Translations under genes and position numbers: made by a program
Notes under the pieces: model-generated
Database searches by the model: none
Told to the model about the DNA's origin: nothing
The model's input: the letters and a program-made list of their open reading frames with translations, nothing else
In this document: positions 8,402 through 16,092 of the stretch, in pieces
Layout of the letters: each line of letters opens with the position of its first letter
Position numbering within the stretch: the stretch's first letter is position 1
Source of the DNA: Auritidibacter sp. Marseille-P8566
GTDB taxonomy: Bacteria > Actinomycetota > Actinomycetes > Actinomycetales > Microbacteriaceae
DNA: 39,715 nucleotides
Assembly (NCBI GenBank): GCA_945896925.1
Contig: CAMDEV010000004.1
Span: forward strand, 1 to 39,715
Direction of reading: 5' to 3'

Positions 8402-9286
8402 TTGAAATGGTGGAAATTGAACGAGAACCAAAGCCCATTTAGCGGTCGAGTACTAATTGTTGCCCTTGATGGCTGGACTGACGCCGGTGCTTCAGCAAGC
8501 TCTGCCGCTACTTACCTGCGTGAGCGAATGAACGCTGAACAACTCATCTCCATAGATGACCAAGACTATTTCGATTACTCAAGACAGCGACCAATCATCG
8601 TTCTAGATGAACACGGTGAAAGAGACTTTGTTTGGCCAAGTTTGGATCTTTGGGGCCCTTCAAGTCAAACCAAACTGGCTAATCCAAATCTTCAGCTCTA
8701 CTTCCTTATCGGACAAGAACCAGCGCTTCATTGGCAATATCTTCGGGATGAGATTGTTGAGATAGTTGAAGATCGCGATATTGATTCAGTGATTATGCTC
8801 GGCAGTCTTGCCTCTGAAGCTCCACACACTAGACCGATCAGGATTTATAAGAATAGCCAAACCGCTAAGGTTAGGAACTTCTACGGCATTGAGAGAAGTA
8901 ATTACGATGGCAGATCTGGATTCTTATCGGTAATCGGTCATGCACTAGAGAAAGCTGGCCTACCAACAATCTCTATCTGGGCTCAGGTTCCTCACTATGT
9001 TGCTTCAATGCCATCACCTAAGGCAACTCTTGCTTTGATAAATGATCTCGAGATCATGTTGAATTTCTCTGTTGATCACAAGCCACTTCTGGACGCTGCT
9101 TTTGAATGGGAAAGATCTGTAGATGATTTTGCTGAAGGAGACGAAGACCTCCAGAACTACATTACGAGTCTAGAAAAAGCCAGAGACGAGTCTGAGGCAG
9201 AAGAATTAAACACTGATCAGTTAGCTCTTGAGTTTGAGAAGTTCCTTCGCCAAAACGAAGGCGAATCAGGAACTGAAAAAAACTAG
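8402..9286 (+). CDS. PAC2 family protein
   Basis: Actinobacterial member of the PAC2 (proteasome assembly chaperone 2) fold family, of unknown biochemical role; the Mycobacterium homologue is Rv2125. The 294 residues include the N-terminal V-A-L-D-G-W-T-D-A-G signature (about 20-29), A-S-E-A-P-H-T-R-P (about 143-151) and an acidic, Glu-rich C-terminal helix (about 240-294). The TTG start at 8402 is chosen because AAGAGA lies 5 nt upstream and it brings in the family N-terminus; the first in-frame ATG is about 40 codons further in. The stop shares four bases (CTAG) with the convergent uppP stop. Confidence 0.88.
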   Translation: MKWWKLNENQSPFSGRVLIVALDGWTDAGASASSAATYLRERMNAEQLISIDDQDYFDYSRQRPIIVLDEHGERDFVWPSLDLWGPSSQTKLANPNLQLYFLIGQEPALHWQYLRDEIVEIVEDRDIDSVIMLGSLASEAPHTRPIRIYKNSQTAKVRNFYGIERSNYDGRSGFLSVIGHALEKAGLPTISIWAQVPHYVASMPSPKATLALINDLEIMLNFSVDHKPLLDAAFEWERSVDDFAEGDEDLQNYITSLEKARDESEAEELNTDQLALEFEKFLRQNEGESGTEKN

Positions 9287-10122
9287 GCTGCCAATACCCC
9301 GAGTGCGAGTAGCACTAGAAGCGTTAGTCCAACTAATACTCGCCAGATAACAAAAGGCAAGAATGAGCCTTTAGCTAGATACTTCAAAAGTCCTGCAATT
9401 ACTAAATACCCAACGACAAATGATGTTGCCGTTGCAACAACGGTTCCGGCAAGAGTTTCTTTTTCTAGGTTTTGGTAGCTCTGGCCAAACTGGAGCAGTC
9501 CACTTGCCAGCACTGCTGGGATTCCAATCAGAAAACTGAATCTGGCAGCGCTGGCTCTGTTGAATCCTGCAAAAAGTCCGAAACTTATGCTGGCACCAGA
9601 TCTCGATACACCTGGAATCAATGAAAGCATTTGACCTAAACCAAAACCGATAGCCGTCTTAGCGTTCAATTGTTCAACTGCCTTAGCCTTTGATCCGATT
9701 CGATCGGCAACGAGAAGGACTAGTCCAAAGAAGATCAGGGTAAAGCTGATAACCCAAAGGTTTCTAACGGTGTCTTCGATGAAGTGTCTGAACATCAATC
9801 CAGCTACACCGACGGGGATTGAGCCAATGATTACGTAGAGTGCCATTTTGAAATCTGCAGTTGCTCGTGACGCCTTGTTGAAAAGACCTGCAAAGAATGC
9901 TCTTACGAGTCGGATGATGTCTTTACCGAAATAGAGAAGAACTGCTGCCTCTGTGCCTAGTTGAATGGTTGCAATGAATGCTGTCGTAGCTGAATTTGTG
10001 TCAGCAAGGCCTGGAACCTTCATCAGCTCAGAGACAATCTGAACGTGGGCACTTGATGAGATAGGCAGGAATTCAGTTAAACCCTGAACTATTCCAAGCA
10101 CTATAGCTTGGAATAAAGTCAT
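9283..10122 (-). CDS. uppP: Undecaprenyl-diphosphatase UppP (BacA type)
   Basis: Integral membrane phosphatase that recycles undecaprenyl diphosphate to the monophosphate carrier for peptidoglycan and other cell-wall polymers. The 279 residues are the usual length. The first catalytic motif is L-T-E-F-L-P-I-S-S-S-A-H (15-26) with Glu17, and the second is P-G-V-S-R-S-G (170-176) with Arg174. There are about eight hydrophobic helices. Its ATG overlaps the end of the small acidic gene upstream (ATGA), and its stop overlaps the PAC2 stop. Confidence 0.95.
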   Translation of the reverse strand: MTLFQAIVLGIVQGLTEFLPISSSAHVQIVSELMKVPGLADTNSATTAFIATIQLGTEAAVLLYFGKDIIRLVRAFFAGLFNKASRATADFKMALYVIIGSIPVGVAGLMFRHFIEDTVRNLWVISFTLIFFGLVLLVADRIGSKAKAVEQLNAKTAIGFGLGQMLSLIPGVSRSGASISFGLFAGFNRASAARFSFLIGIPAVLASGLLQFGQSYQNLEKETLAGTVVATATSFVVGYLVIAGLLKYLAKGSFLPFVIWRVLVGLTLLVLLALGVLAA

Positions 10123-10337
10123 GACCAGTCTTCGTCTTCCTCAACCAGTTCCATCGGCAAAATCTCTTCATATTCATCGGAAAGAGCTTCTTCGTAATCC
10201 AGGAAAGCAGCCTTGAGATGCTCGTAGGTTGCAAGGACAGCAGGATCTTCAGTACCCCTGCCAGAAGAAGCGGCCTCAAAATGTCTTTCGAGAGCTGCGA
10301 CGAACTTGTTCAATGCACTTCTAGCTTCGTTTGCCAT
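10119..10337 (-). CDS. Small acidic conserved-looking protein upstream of uppP
   Basis: No recognised family. The 72 residues look helical, with an N-terminal R-S-A-L-N-K-F-V-A-A-L-E-R-H-F-E stretch and a strongly acidic C-terminus (E-L-V-E-E-D-E-D at 65-70). It is cytoplasmic, without a membrane segment or cysteines. The 4-base overlap with uppP (ATGA) and a TAGTTT box 6 nt before its ATG support it as a real, probably leaderless gene. A second reading frame of similar size on the same strand (10073-10279) is its shadow. Confidence 0.75.
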   Translation of the reverse strand: MANEARSALNKFVAALERHFEAASSGRGTEDPAVLATYEHLKAAFLDYEEALSDEYEEILPMELVEEDEDWS

Positions 10338-10343
10338 AAGCCA

Positions 10344-10349
10344 AAACTA
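10344..10349 (-). promoter_or_regulatory. -10 box TAGTTT of the small acidic gene-uppP operon
   Basis: On the minus strand TAGTTT is followed by the six bases TGGCTT and the ATG at 10337. The expected transcription start coincides with the start codon. No ribosome-binding site is present between them. Confidence 0.45.
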
Positions 10350-10442
10350 CCCTTACTTACTTAAAAAAGGCAGAGGCAAGACCAAATTCAAATACTGCGC
10401 ATTAGTAGTAACATTTAGAACTGTTGCTCAAAAAATCCTTCA

Positions 10443-10525
10443 GTCCGGGTGGCGAAATGGTAGACGCGCTAGCTTGAGGTGTTAGTCCTCTCACGAGGGT
10501 AGGGGTTCAAGTCCCCTCTCGGACA
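10443..10525 (+). tRNA. tRNA-Leu (anticodon GAG)
   Basis: Folded by eye. The acceptor arms are GTCCGGG (10443-10449) and CTCGGAC (10518-10524) with one G-U pair, and A10525 is the discriminator. The anticodon stem CTAGC/GTTAG encloses the loop TTGAGGT, with anticodon GAG at 10476-10478. A long variable arm (CCTC-TCAC-GAGG), as expected for class II leucine tRNAs, precedes the T arm AGGGG-TTCAAGT-CCCCT. CCA is not encoded. A strong terminator hairpin follows 23 bases downstream. Confidence 0.96.
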
Positions 10526-10548
10526 CGTAGTTTGAGACAGCTACCTTT

Positions 10549-10580
10549 ATAGCCCCGACTTCTTTGGAAGTCGGGGCTAT
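10549..10580 (+). terminator. Rho-independent terminator of tRNA-Leu
   Basis: Perfect 13-bp stem (10549-10561 with 10568-10580), loop CTTTGG, GC-rich core GCCCCGAC, followed by AACTTTT. It ends the tRNA transcript just before the Sir2 gene. A possible upstream TTG extension of the Sir2 reading frame would begin inside this hairpin. Confidence 0.85.
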
Positions 10581-10604
10581 AACTTTTAAGGCCTTTACCA
10601 AAGT

Positions 10605-10610
10605 TAGACT
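10605..10610 (+). promoter_or_regulatory. -10 box TAGACT of the Sir2 gene
   Basis: TAGACT is followed by seven bases and the ATG at 10618. This predicts a leaderless mRNA, and there is no Shine-Dalgarno before the ATG. The same TAGACT-N7-ATG arrangement occurs at ctaB. Confidence 0.45.
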
Positions 10611-10617
10611 TGTCGCA

Positions 10618-11466
10618 ATGTCTCCAAATCCTCAAAACCCAAATGAGCTATCTGATGCCGCCTCCTATTCAATTGAGGCTGCTCGGCGTATTTTGGCTGG
10701 GAAGAAACTATTTGTGATGACCGGTGCTGGTATCAGCACAGATTCGGGTATTCCCGACTATCGAGGCGAGGGCAGAGTTGCCCGCCACCCGATGACCTAT
10801 GACGTATTCATGGGTGCTTTTGAAGCTAGACAGCGGTACTGGGCAAGAAGCTATGTCGGCTGGTCTCGAATTGCATTGGCAAAGCCAAACCCAGGACATT
10901 TTGCTCTAGCCACCGCTGAATCTGAGGGTGCACTCAACTACCTCGTAACCCAGAATGTTGACGGCTTACATCAAGAAGCAGGTAGCAAGGCTGTTGTTGA
11001 TCTTCATGGTCGTTTAGATAGAGTCGTCTGTTTGAGTTGCAGGAAGTTAATCACTCGATTTGAGATGGATGAACTGTTACAGGAACTCAACCCGGGTATC
11101 ACTAAAGACAACACCGTTGAGTTCACGCCTGATGGTGATGCTGAGATTGAGGGAACTGCAAACTTTCGAGTTCCAAACTGTCAATCTTGCGATGGAATCC
11201 TCAAGCCTGATGTGGTCTTCTTTGGTGAATCTGTTCCAACTCAGCGGGTCGAGCAAGCACTGAATCAATTAGCATCCTCTGATGCCATGTTGGTCGCAGG
11301 TTCTTCACTGACAGTGAATTCCGGATTTAGGTTTGCTAAACAAGCAGCCAAATCAGGTAAGCCCTTGGTTATTGTGAATATCGGACCGACTCGAGGAGAT
11401 ACCTTGGCAATTGCCAAGATTGAAGCCAACACGTCCCTAGCTTTAGAAAGGCTACTCATTGACTGA
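10618..11466 (+). CDS. Sir2-family NAD-dependent protein deacylase
   Basis: NAD+-consuming lysine deacylase (sirtuin). The NAD-binding motif T-G-A-G-I-S-T (about 35-41), Q-N-V-D-G-L-H (about 113-119), the catalytic His in D-L-H-G-R (about 130) and four zinc cysteines in two pairs, C-L-S-C and C-Q-S-C, are all present, followed by P-D-V-V-F-F-G-E. The length is 282 residues from ATG 10618. I reject the upstream TTG at 10564 because it lies inside the tRNA terminator. The reading frame overlaps the next gene by 8 bases. Substrates are unknown. Confidence 0.93.
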   Translation: MSPNPQNPNELSDAASYSIEAARRILAGKKLFVMTGAGISTDSGIPDYRGEGRVARHPMTYDVFMGAFEARQRYWARSYVGWSRIALAKPNPGHFALATAESEGALNYLVTQNVDGLHQEAGSKAVVDLHGRLDRVVCLSCRKLITRFEMDELLQELNPGITKDNTVEFTPDGDAEIEGTANFRVPNCQSCDGILKPDVVFFGESVPTQRVEQALNQLASSDAMLVAGSSLTVNSGFRFAKQAAKSGKPLVIVNIGPTRGDTLAIAKIEANTSLALERLLID

Positions 11467-12052
11467 GACTCACCTAGGTTTACTTCGTCACGGTCAAACT
11501 GATTGGAACATTGATCTTCGACTCCAGGGTTCAAGTGATATTCCCCTTAACGAAACCGGCATCCGCCAAGCAGAGCTAGCCGCAAAATATCTAAAATCAA
11601 ATGACTGGGATTTGGTGCTCTCCTCTCCGCTATCGAGAGCGCTTGACACAGCAAAGAAAGTTGCAGCTGTGCTTGGCTTGAATCTAGTAGTCGTTCCAGA
11701 ACTAATAGAAAGATCGTTTGGCGTGGCTGAAGGCATGAGTCACAGTGAATGGCGAACTCTCTACGAGTCGCACGCGGAGATTCCTGGAATTGAGTCTCTA
11801 GAGGCTTTGCAAACTAGAAGCGAAGCATTGCTCAGACTCCTTGCGACAGAGTATGACGGTCAGAGAATACTTGCAGTGTCACACGGTGCGCTGATTAGGA
11901 AGCTGATGAAGATAGTCAGCTCAGGTGTATACCCGCTGGACGGCGATCGTTTAGGAAACGTATCGCTCAATCGTTTCACGTTCTCAGACGGCATCTGGAC
12001 AGTCAGTGACTACAACCCGATTTCTCTATCGGATCTCCCTAAAGATATTTAG
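11459..12052 (+). CDS. Histidine phosphatase family protein (phosphoglycerate-mutase-like)
   Basis: Branch-1 histidine phosphatase. The phospho-acceptor motif L-R-H-G-Q-T-D-W-N (9-17) contains His11, and the second conserved His is in V-S-H-G-A-L (about 140). The 197 residues fit small phosphatases of the CobC/GpmB type; the exact substrate is open. The TTG start at 11459 has AGAAAGG 7 nt upstream and overlaps the Sir2 stop by 8 bases, so the two are co-translated. Its 3' end overlaps the convergent glycosyltransferase by 27 bases. Confidence 0.9.
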   Translation: MTETHLGLLRHGQTDWNIDLRLQGSSDIPLNETGIRQAELAAKYLKSNDWDLVLSSPLSRALDTAKKVAAVLGLNLVVVPELIERSFGVAEGMSHSEWRTLYESHAEIPGIESLEALQTRSEALLRLLATEYDGQRILAVSHGALIRKLMKIVSSGVYPLDGDRLGNVSLNRFTFSDGIWTVSDYNPISLSDLPKDI

Positions 12053-13096
12053 TAGAGATTCAGCCGAGCTTCCCCAGCTGAATCTCTTAGCCTGAGCCAG
12101 GGATTCCTCTGAGGTTTTCTCCCAAGCACGTGAGCCATCAAGTTCCTCAACTCGCTTAGCGAATTGCACTGCATCATCAGCTTGAAAGTAGCTTCCAGCC
12201 CTTCCAGCAACCTCATGGAATATCTCCAAGTCCGAAACTATGACCGGTGTCCCCTGTTGCATGGCTTCAACCAGTGGAATTCCAAACCCTTCATCTTTGC
12301 TTGCTGTGACTAATGCGAATGAATCTTTGAGTAGAGCTAAATACTCAGAGTCGGATACCCCACCGTGGAACACAACTTTTGCATCTAGGTTCTTGGCCAA
12401 TGCGGAAAGCTCAGCCTCTCTTGATGAGTCAATCTTGCTCAGTAGGTGAAGTTCAAACTCAGGAAGCAGTGCTACTCCCCTAATCAGCGTCTCCACGTTC
12501 TTGTATGGCATGAATGAGCCAATGTAAAGAAGCTTTCTAGAAGCTGGGAATACTCTCGGCTTCGAGGCAGGAGTTCCAGGAGCCGCGTTGTAAACAACGC
12601 CAACCGGTCGTTTGGTGAGTCGATTTTCCTCAATAAGTCTCTTAGTGGTTTCTGAGACAGTAGCTATTGCATCTGCTCTGTTTAACAAGAGTTTCTGTGG
12701 AAGGTACGACAGGTGATAAAGACGCCAGATTAACTGAACTAAAAGGTTTAAGTCTTGAGGTGGCTTTCTGTGGCGATAGTAAATCAGATCATGCAGAGTG
12801 AGAACTAATTTGTATTTTCTTCCAGTGGTTCCCATGATCTGCATCGGCGAGAAGACATGTGTAGCACCAAGTTTGTTTAACTTTCTAGCGATTGAAATTT
12901 CTGTAACTGATTGCGGATTGTTCAGTAAGACGAACTCGATACCTTTAGGTAACTGTTCCAGTTGCCTAAGGTCATAGATGATTGCAACAACTTTTACCTT
13001 TTCAACGAGTGCTTGAATCAGTTCAACTGAAAACCTCGAGATGCCATCGTGGTGATCTAGTCGGATAAACCGTGCATCAAAGTGAAGAGTTTGCAT
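12026..13096 (-). CDS. GT4-family glycosyltransferase
   Basis: GT-B fold retaining glycosyltransferase that would transfer a sugar from a nucleotide donor to a cell-envelope acceptor. The 356 residues have an N-terminal acceptor domain with H-D-G-I-S-R-F-S (about 16-23) and a C-terminal donor domain with Y-I-G-S-F-M-P-Y-K-N (about 191-200) and the E-x7-E signature in E-G-F-G-I-P-L-V-E-A (about 268-277). It starts 2 nt after the alpha/beta hydrolase gene, so the pair forms an operon. The acceptor is unknown. Confidence 0.9.
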   Translation of the reverse strand: MQTLHFDARFIRLDHHDGISRFSVELIQALVEKVKVVAIIYDLRQLEQLPKGIEFVLLNNPQSVTEISIARKLNKLGATHVFSPMQIMGTTGRKYKLVLTLHDLIYYRHRKPPQDLNLLVQLIWRLYHLSYLPQKLLLNRADAIATVSETTKRLIEENRLTKRPVGVVYNAAPGTPASKPRVFPASRKLLYIGSFMPYKNVETLIRGVALLPEFELHLLSKIDSSREAELSALAKNLDAKVVFHGGVSDSEYLALLKDSFALVTASKDEGFGIPLVEAMQQGTPVIVSDLEIFHEVAGRAGSYFQADDAVQFAKRVEELDGSRAWEKTSEESLAQAKRFSWGSSAESLLNIFREIR

Positions 13097-13098
13097 AA

Positions 13099-13995
13099 TT
13101 AGTCGAGTTCACTAATGAAGGTGCTAATCACATCAACAGTCTCTTGGGCTGCTTCGTAGTGCACGAGATGTCCACAATTATTAATAACGTGGACGCTGGA
13201 TTTAGGCATCTTCTTCGCTATCTCTTGGACAGCTGAGACTGGAGTGATCTCATCCATGTCTGCCGCTACCAAAAGAATCGGCTTCTTTATTGAAGAGATA
13301 TATGGCTGGAGTGTATTGGAAATTGAAGCGATGTATGACTCCCAAACCACAGCAGAATTAGCAAAACTGTTGAAGTAATAACTGTGTTGCAATTTGATCC
13401 AAGAGCGTAACTCTTTGTCTTGAGATTTGGTTGTGTAGCTACTCATCGAATCAACTAGCAATCTGGTCTTCAACATTCGAAGACCTAGGTTCTTTGGAAT
13501 TACGTGGGCTACCCAGTAGAAAGCTTTTACGAATTGCATTAGAAGCCAAGATGTTCCCTTGGTTACTCCTCCAGCTACTGGATTAATGCAAATCAGAGCT
13601 TTACTGAACTTATATTTTGATTCAGCACCTGAAACGATGAGAGTTCCAAAGGAATGACCAATGGCAATTGGCTTGTTCAGATCAACAACCTTCAGAAAGT
13701 CATTGAACCAGTCGATGTAGTTGTTTAGGGTGTGCTTCACGGTCAAGGGAGCTGAAGATCCAAACCCAGGTAGGTCAGGAGCGTAGATGTTGAATTGCTT
13801 TAGACCACCGGCAAAAGACTCCAGCCCCTTGTGAGTACCTCTATATCCATGAACTAAAACAATGTCTTGAGCTTTGTCTTGCTTCGTTACCTGAGCGGGA
13901 TAGAACCAGTAATCGCAGGGAAAACCATTTACTTCTACTGTTCGCTTAGTTGCGCGAGACTCAGCCAGTTGCATTAGTTCAGCAGCGGTGCTCAT
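13099..13995 (-). CDS. Alpha/beta-fold hydrolase
   Basis: Serine hydrolase of the alpha/beta fold, probably cytoplasmic because no signal peptide is seen. The nucleophile elbow is G-H-S-F-G (Ser at about 115), preceded by the oxyanion segment V-L-V-H-G-Y-R-G. The Asp is in A-D-M-D-E-I-T-P and the catalytic His in N-C-G-H-L-V-H. Starts at 14001 (TTG), 13998 and 13995 (ATG) are possible; the GAGGA ribosome site fits 13995 best. It precedes the glycosyltransferase by 2 nt. The substrate is not predictable. Confidence 0.87.
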   Translation of the reverse strand: MSTAAELMQLAESRATKRTVEVNGFPCDYWFYPAQVTKQDKAQDIVLVHGYRGTHKGLESFAGGLKQFNIYAPDLPGFGSSAPLTVKHTLNNYIDWFNDFLKVVDLNKPIAIGHSFGTLIVSGAESKYKFSKALICINPVAGGVTKGTSWLLMQFVKAFYWVAHVIPKNLGLRMLKTRLLVDSMSSYTTKSQDKELRSWIKLQHSYYFNSFANSAVVWESYIASISNTLQPYISSIKKPILLVAADMDEITPVSAVQEIAKKMPKSSVHVINNCGHLVHYEAAQETVDVISTFISELD

Positions 13996-14075
13996 CATCA
14001 ATCCTCAGTAAATTCCAATACCCAGACAAGTCTAATCAGCGACTGTTTCTAAAAGGCTTTGTCCAAGGTCACTAC

Positions 14076-14081
14076 TAGTCT
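14076..14081 (+). promoter_or_regulatory. -10 box TAGTCT of the exonuclease gene
   Basis: TAGTCT is followed by six bases and GTG at 14088. This favours GTG as a leaderless start over the in-frame TTG at 14082, which would lie upstream of the predicted transcription start. Confidence 0.4.
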
Positions 14082-14087
14082 TTGAAG

Positions 14088-14822
14088 GTGAACGAAAATA
14101 ACACAAAGTTAGAACTTCCCTCCTGGTTGGACACAATTGCTGTCTTTGACACCGAAACTACTGGGTTGAATCTTCGCGAAGACCGTATTGTTACCGCTTC
14201 GATTCAGCGCTTGAACTCAAACGGGGATCTGCTACCAGGAGGCAGAGACTGGGTAATCAACCCTGGCATTCCCATTCCAGAAATTGCTAGCAAGGTTCAT
14301 GGCTTCTACGACAAAGATGTGCTCGATTCGCCTGTTGCAGCAGTCGCTATCCCAGAGATACTAGACGCGATCAATGCCTGCTTCGCTGAGGGCATTCCTG
14401 TCCTCGCTTACAACGCCGCCTACGATTTCACCATCCTGCATTATGAAGCAGTTAGATATGGGCTTCACCCAGTTGAGTTTGGAAACGTAATTGATCCTCT
14501 GGTTATCGATAAAACAATCGATAAATATCGCAAGGGTAAAAGAACGCTGGCAGCAGCTGCTGAGCGTTACAGCGTCTCCCTGGAAAATGCTCACACGGCT
14601 AAGGATGACGCCATTGCTGCAGGGCACGTTGGTTTAGCGATGCTTCGATACTTCAAAGCTCAAACTCAGCCCGTTGTGCCATTCCCGGCTTCACTTCAAG
14701 AACTCCACGACCTTCAAGCAAAATGGGCGGATGAAATTGAAGCTAGTTACGCTAAGTGGCGTCAGACAGATGTTCCTGATTACAAGCCACTATTTGGCTG
14801 GCCTGTAAAGAACTTCGGTTAA
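14088..14822 (+). CDS. DEDDh 3'-5' exonuclease (DnaQ/epsilon-like)
   Basis: Two-metal exonuclease domain protein, probably trimming or proofreading DNA or RNA 3' ends. Catalytic residues are visible: F-D-T-E-T-T-G with Asp21 and Glu23, Y-N-A-A-Y-D-F with the third Asp (about 108), and H-T-A-K-D-D with the His and fourth Asp (about 165-170). The 244 residues hold a single exonuclease domain plus about 50 C-terminal residues without known motifs. It ends 4 nt before a bidirectional terminator. Confidence 0.92.
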   Translation: MNENNTKLELPSWLDTIAVFDTETTGLNLREDRIVTASIQRLNSNGDLLPGGRDWVINPGIPIPEIASKVHGFYDKDVLDSPVAAVAIPEILDAINACFAEGIPVLAYNAAYDFTILHYEAVRYGLHPVEFGNVIDPLVIDKTIDKYRKGKRTLAAAAERYSVSLENAHTAKDDAIAAGHVGLAMLRYFKAQTQPVVPFPASLQELHDLQAKWADEIEASYAKWRQTDVPDYKPLFGWPVKNFG

Positions 14823-14826
14823 AACA

Positions 14827-14854
14827 AAAATGGACTCCCAACGGAGTCCATTTT
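14827..14854. terminator. Bidirectional terminator between exonuclease and rpmE2
   Basis: Perfect 12-bp stem AAAATGGACTCC/GGAGTCCATTTT (14827-14838 with 14843-14854) around the loop CAAC. T-rich sequence follows on the plus strand and A-runs precede it, giving T-runs on the minus strand. It serves the convergent exonuclease and L31 genes. Confidence 0.88.
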
Positions 14855-14871
14855 CTTTGTGACCAGAACCT

Positions 14872-15127
14872 AGTTCTGTGCACCGAACTTCTTGTAACGT
14901 GCGTTGAAGCGCTCAACACGACCTGCTGAGTCCATGATTCTCTGCTTACCTGTGTAGAACGGGTGAGATTCAGATGAGATTTCAACGTCGAATACTGGGT
15001 AGGTGTTACCGTCTTCCCACTCGATGGTCTTGTTGCTAGTGACTGTTGAACGAGTCAAGAATGCAACGCCAGAAGCTAGGTCACGGAAAACCACTGCCTC
15101 ATACTTTGGGTGGATGTCAGCCTTCAT
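14872..15127 (-). CDS. rpmE2: 50S ribosomal protein L31 type B
   Basis: Large-subunit protein bridging the two subunits. The start is ATG at 15127, giving the family N-terminus M-K-A-D-I-H-P-K-Y; an in-frame ATG five codons upstream at 15142 is unlikely. The 85 residues contain [22 protein letters not shown] and R-V-E-R-F-N-A-R-Y. There is no cysteine, so it is the zinc-free type B form. GAAAG lies 8 nt upstream of the ATG. The coding end is at about 14870-14872. Confidence 0.95.
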
Positions 15128-15179
15128 AGGAAAATCTTTCAATTCAAATGGGATTTAGTGCTCTACGCACCAGTTAGAA

Positions 15180-15208
15180 ACTATACCAGAGTGTTGGGGT
15201 CTTAGCCA
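15180..15208 (-). promoter_or_regulatory. Candidate rpmE2 promoter
   Basis: On the minus strand TATAGT (15185-15180) is a near-consensus -10 box, with TGGCTA 17 bases upstream (15208-15203) as a weak -35. The leader to the ATG at 15127 would be about 45 nt. Confidence 0.45.
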
Positions 15209-15212
15209 GAGC

Positions 15213-15995
15213 CTACTTAGCTCTAACTGCAAACCTTCCCCCAACGAAGACTACTTCCAGAGGGATTCCATAGGCTTCACTGAGCTTTTCGGTGGTCAGT
15301 GTCTGGGTTATTGGTCCAGAAGCCGAGATTTGCCCGTCTTTCAGGATTAGAGCATGGGTAAATCCGGTTGGGATCTCCTCCAGATGGTGGGTCACCATAA
15401 TGATGGCTGGAGCTTCAGGATGTGAGGCGTATCCCCCAAGAATCTTTATAGTGGCCTCTCTAGAACCAATATCTAGGCTTGCAACGGGTTCATCTAGAAG
15501 AAGAAGCTCTGGGTCTGGCATTACCGCTCTGGCGATTTGAACTCGTTTACGTTCACCGTCACTAAGTGTTCCAAACGGTCTGTCGGCATGTTCAGCTAGG
15601 TGCCATTCACTCAAGACCCGCTTGGCACGTTTGATGTCGACCTCTTCGTAAGTCTCTTTAAACCTGCCTGTGATGGCATAGCTGGCTGTCATTACTGCAT
15701 CCAATACTGGCTCTGAATTAGGAATTCGATTAGCCACTGCCGTTGACGCAAATCCGATTCTGGTTCTAAGCTCAAAGACATTTACCTCTCCCAGGGTCTT
15801 GCCTAGGACGACTGCGTTCCCTTGCCTTGGCTGCAGGTGAGTTCCGGCGACTCTTAGCAAAGTAGTCTTACCTGCTCCATTTGGTCCAACGATGACCCAA
15901 CGCTCGTTTGGCTTTACCTGCCAGGTGATGTTTTGCAGGATTGTCTTGCCGCCACGGGTGACAGACACATTGTCAAAATTAAGAACATCGTTCAT
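15213..15995 (-). CDS. Orphan ABC-transporter ATP-binding protein
   Basis: Single ATP-binding cassette of 260 residues. Walker A is G-P-N-G-A-G-K-T (37-44), the signature is L-S-D-G-E (144-148) instead of L-S-G-G-Q, Walker B is L-L-L-L-D-E-P (163-170), and the H-loop is in V-T-H-H-L-E-E. No permease or binding protein lies nearby, so the partner is encoded elsewhere or the protein acts alone, as in ModF/YbbA-like cytoplasmic ATPases. A TAGGCT box 9 nt upstream of the ATG suggests its own near-leaderless transcript. Confidence 0.9.
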   Translation of the reverse strand: MNDVLNFDNVSVTRGGKTILQNITWQVKPNERWVIVGPNGAGKTTLLRVAGTHLQPRQGNAVVLGKTLGEVNVFELRTRIGFASTAVANRIPNSEPVLDAVMTASYAITGRFKETYEEVDIKRAKRVLSEWHLAEHADRPFGTLSDGERKRVQIARAVMPDPELLLLDEPVASLDIGSREATIKILGGYASHPEAPAIIMVTHHLEEIPTGFTHALILKDGQISASGPITQTLTTEKLSEAYGIPLEVVFVGGRFAVRAK

Positions 15996-16004
15996 AGTTT
16001 TTTT

Positions 16005-16010
16005 AGCCTA
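16005..16010 (-). promoter_or_regulatory. -10 box TAGGCT of the orphan ABC ATPase
   Basis: On the minus strand TAGGCT is followed by nine bases (an A-run) and the ATG at 15995. It predicts a transcript starting within about three bases of the start codon. Confidence 0.4.
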
Positions 16011-16080
16011 GGCGAGAAAAGCTCAACCCTTTGCTAGACACTCAAGGACTTAAACGAACCGAAGGACCGCTGATTACTTA

Positions 16081-16086
16081 TATAGT
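16081..16086 (+). promoter_or_regulatory. -10 box TATAGT of serB
   Basis: TATAGT is followed by exactly six bases and ATG at 16093, the clearest leaderless arrangement in the window. The in-frame TTG at 16087 would lie upstream of the predicted RNA start. Confidence 0.5.
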
Positions 16087-16092
16087 TTGTTT

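Noticed and set aside
10443-10525. tRNA-Leu as an attachment site for an integrated element
   Set aside because: No integrase, no repeated tRNA 3' end and no foreign-looking gene cargo downstream.
10564-10617. Upstream TTG extension of the Sir2 gene
   Set aside because: Begins inside the tRNA terminator hairpin and upstream of the likely transcription start; ATG 10618 gives the normal N-terminus.
15127-15208. Zur box controlling the zinc-free L31
   Set aside because: Only a short GAAAGATTTTC-like stretch overlaps the ribosome site; it lacks a full palindrome such as known actinobacterial Zur boxes.
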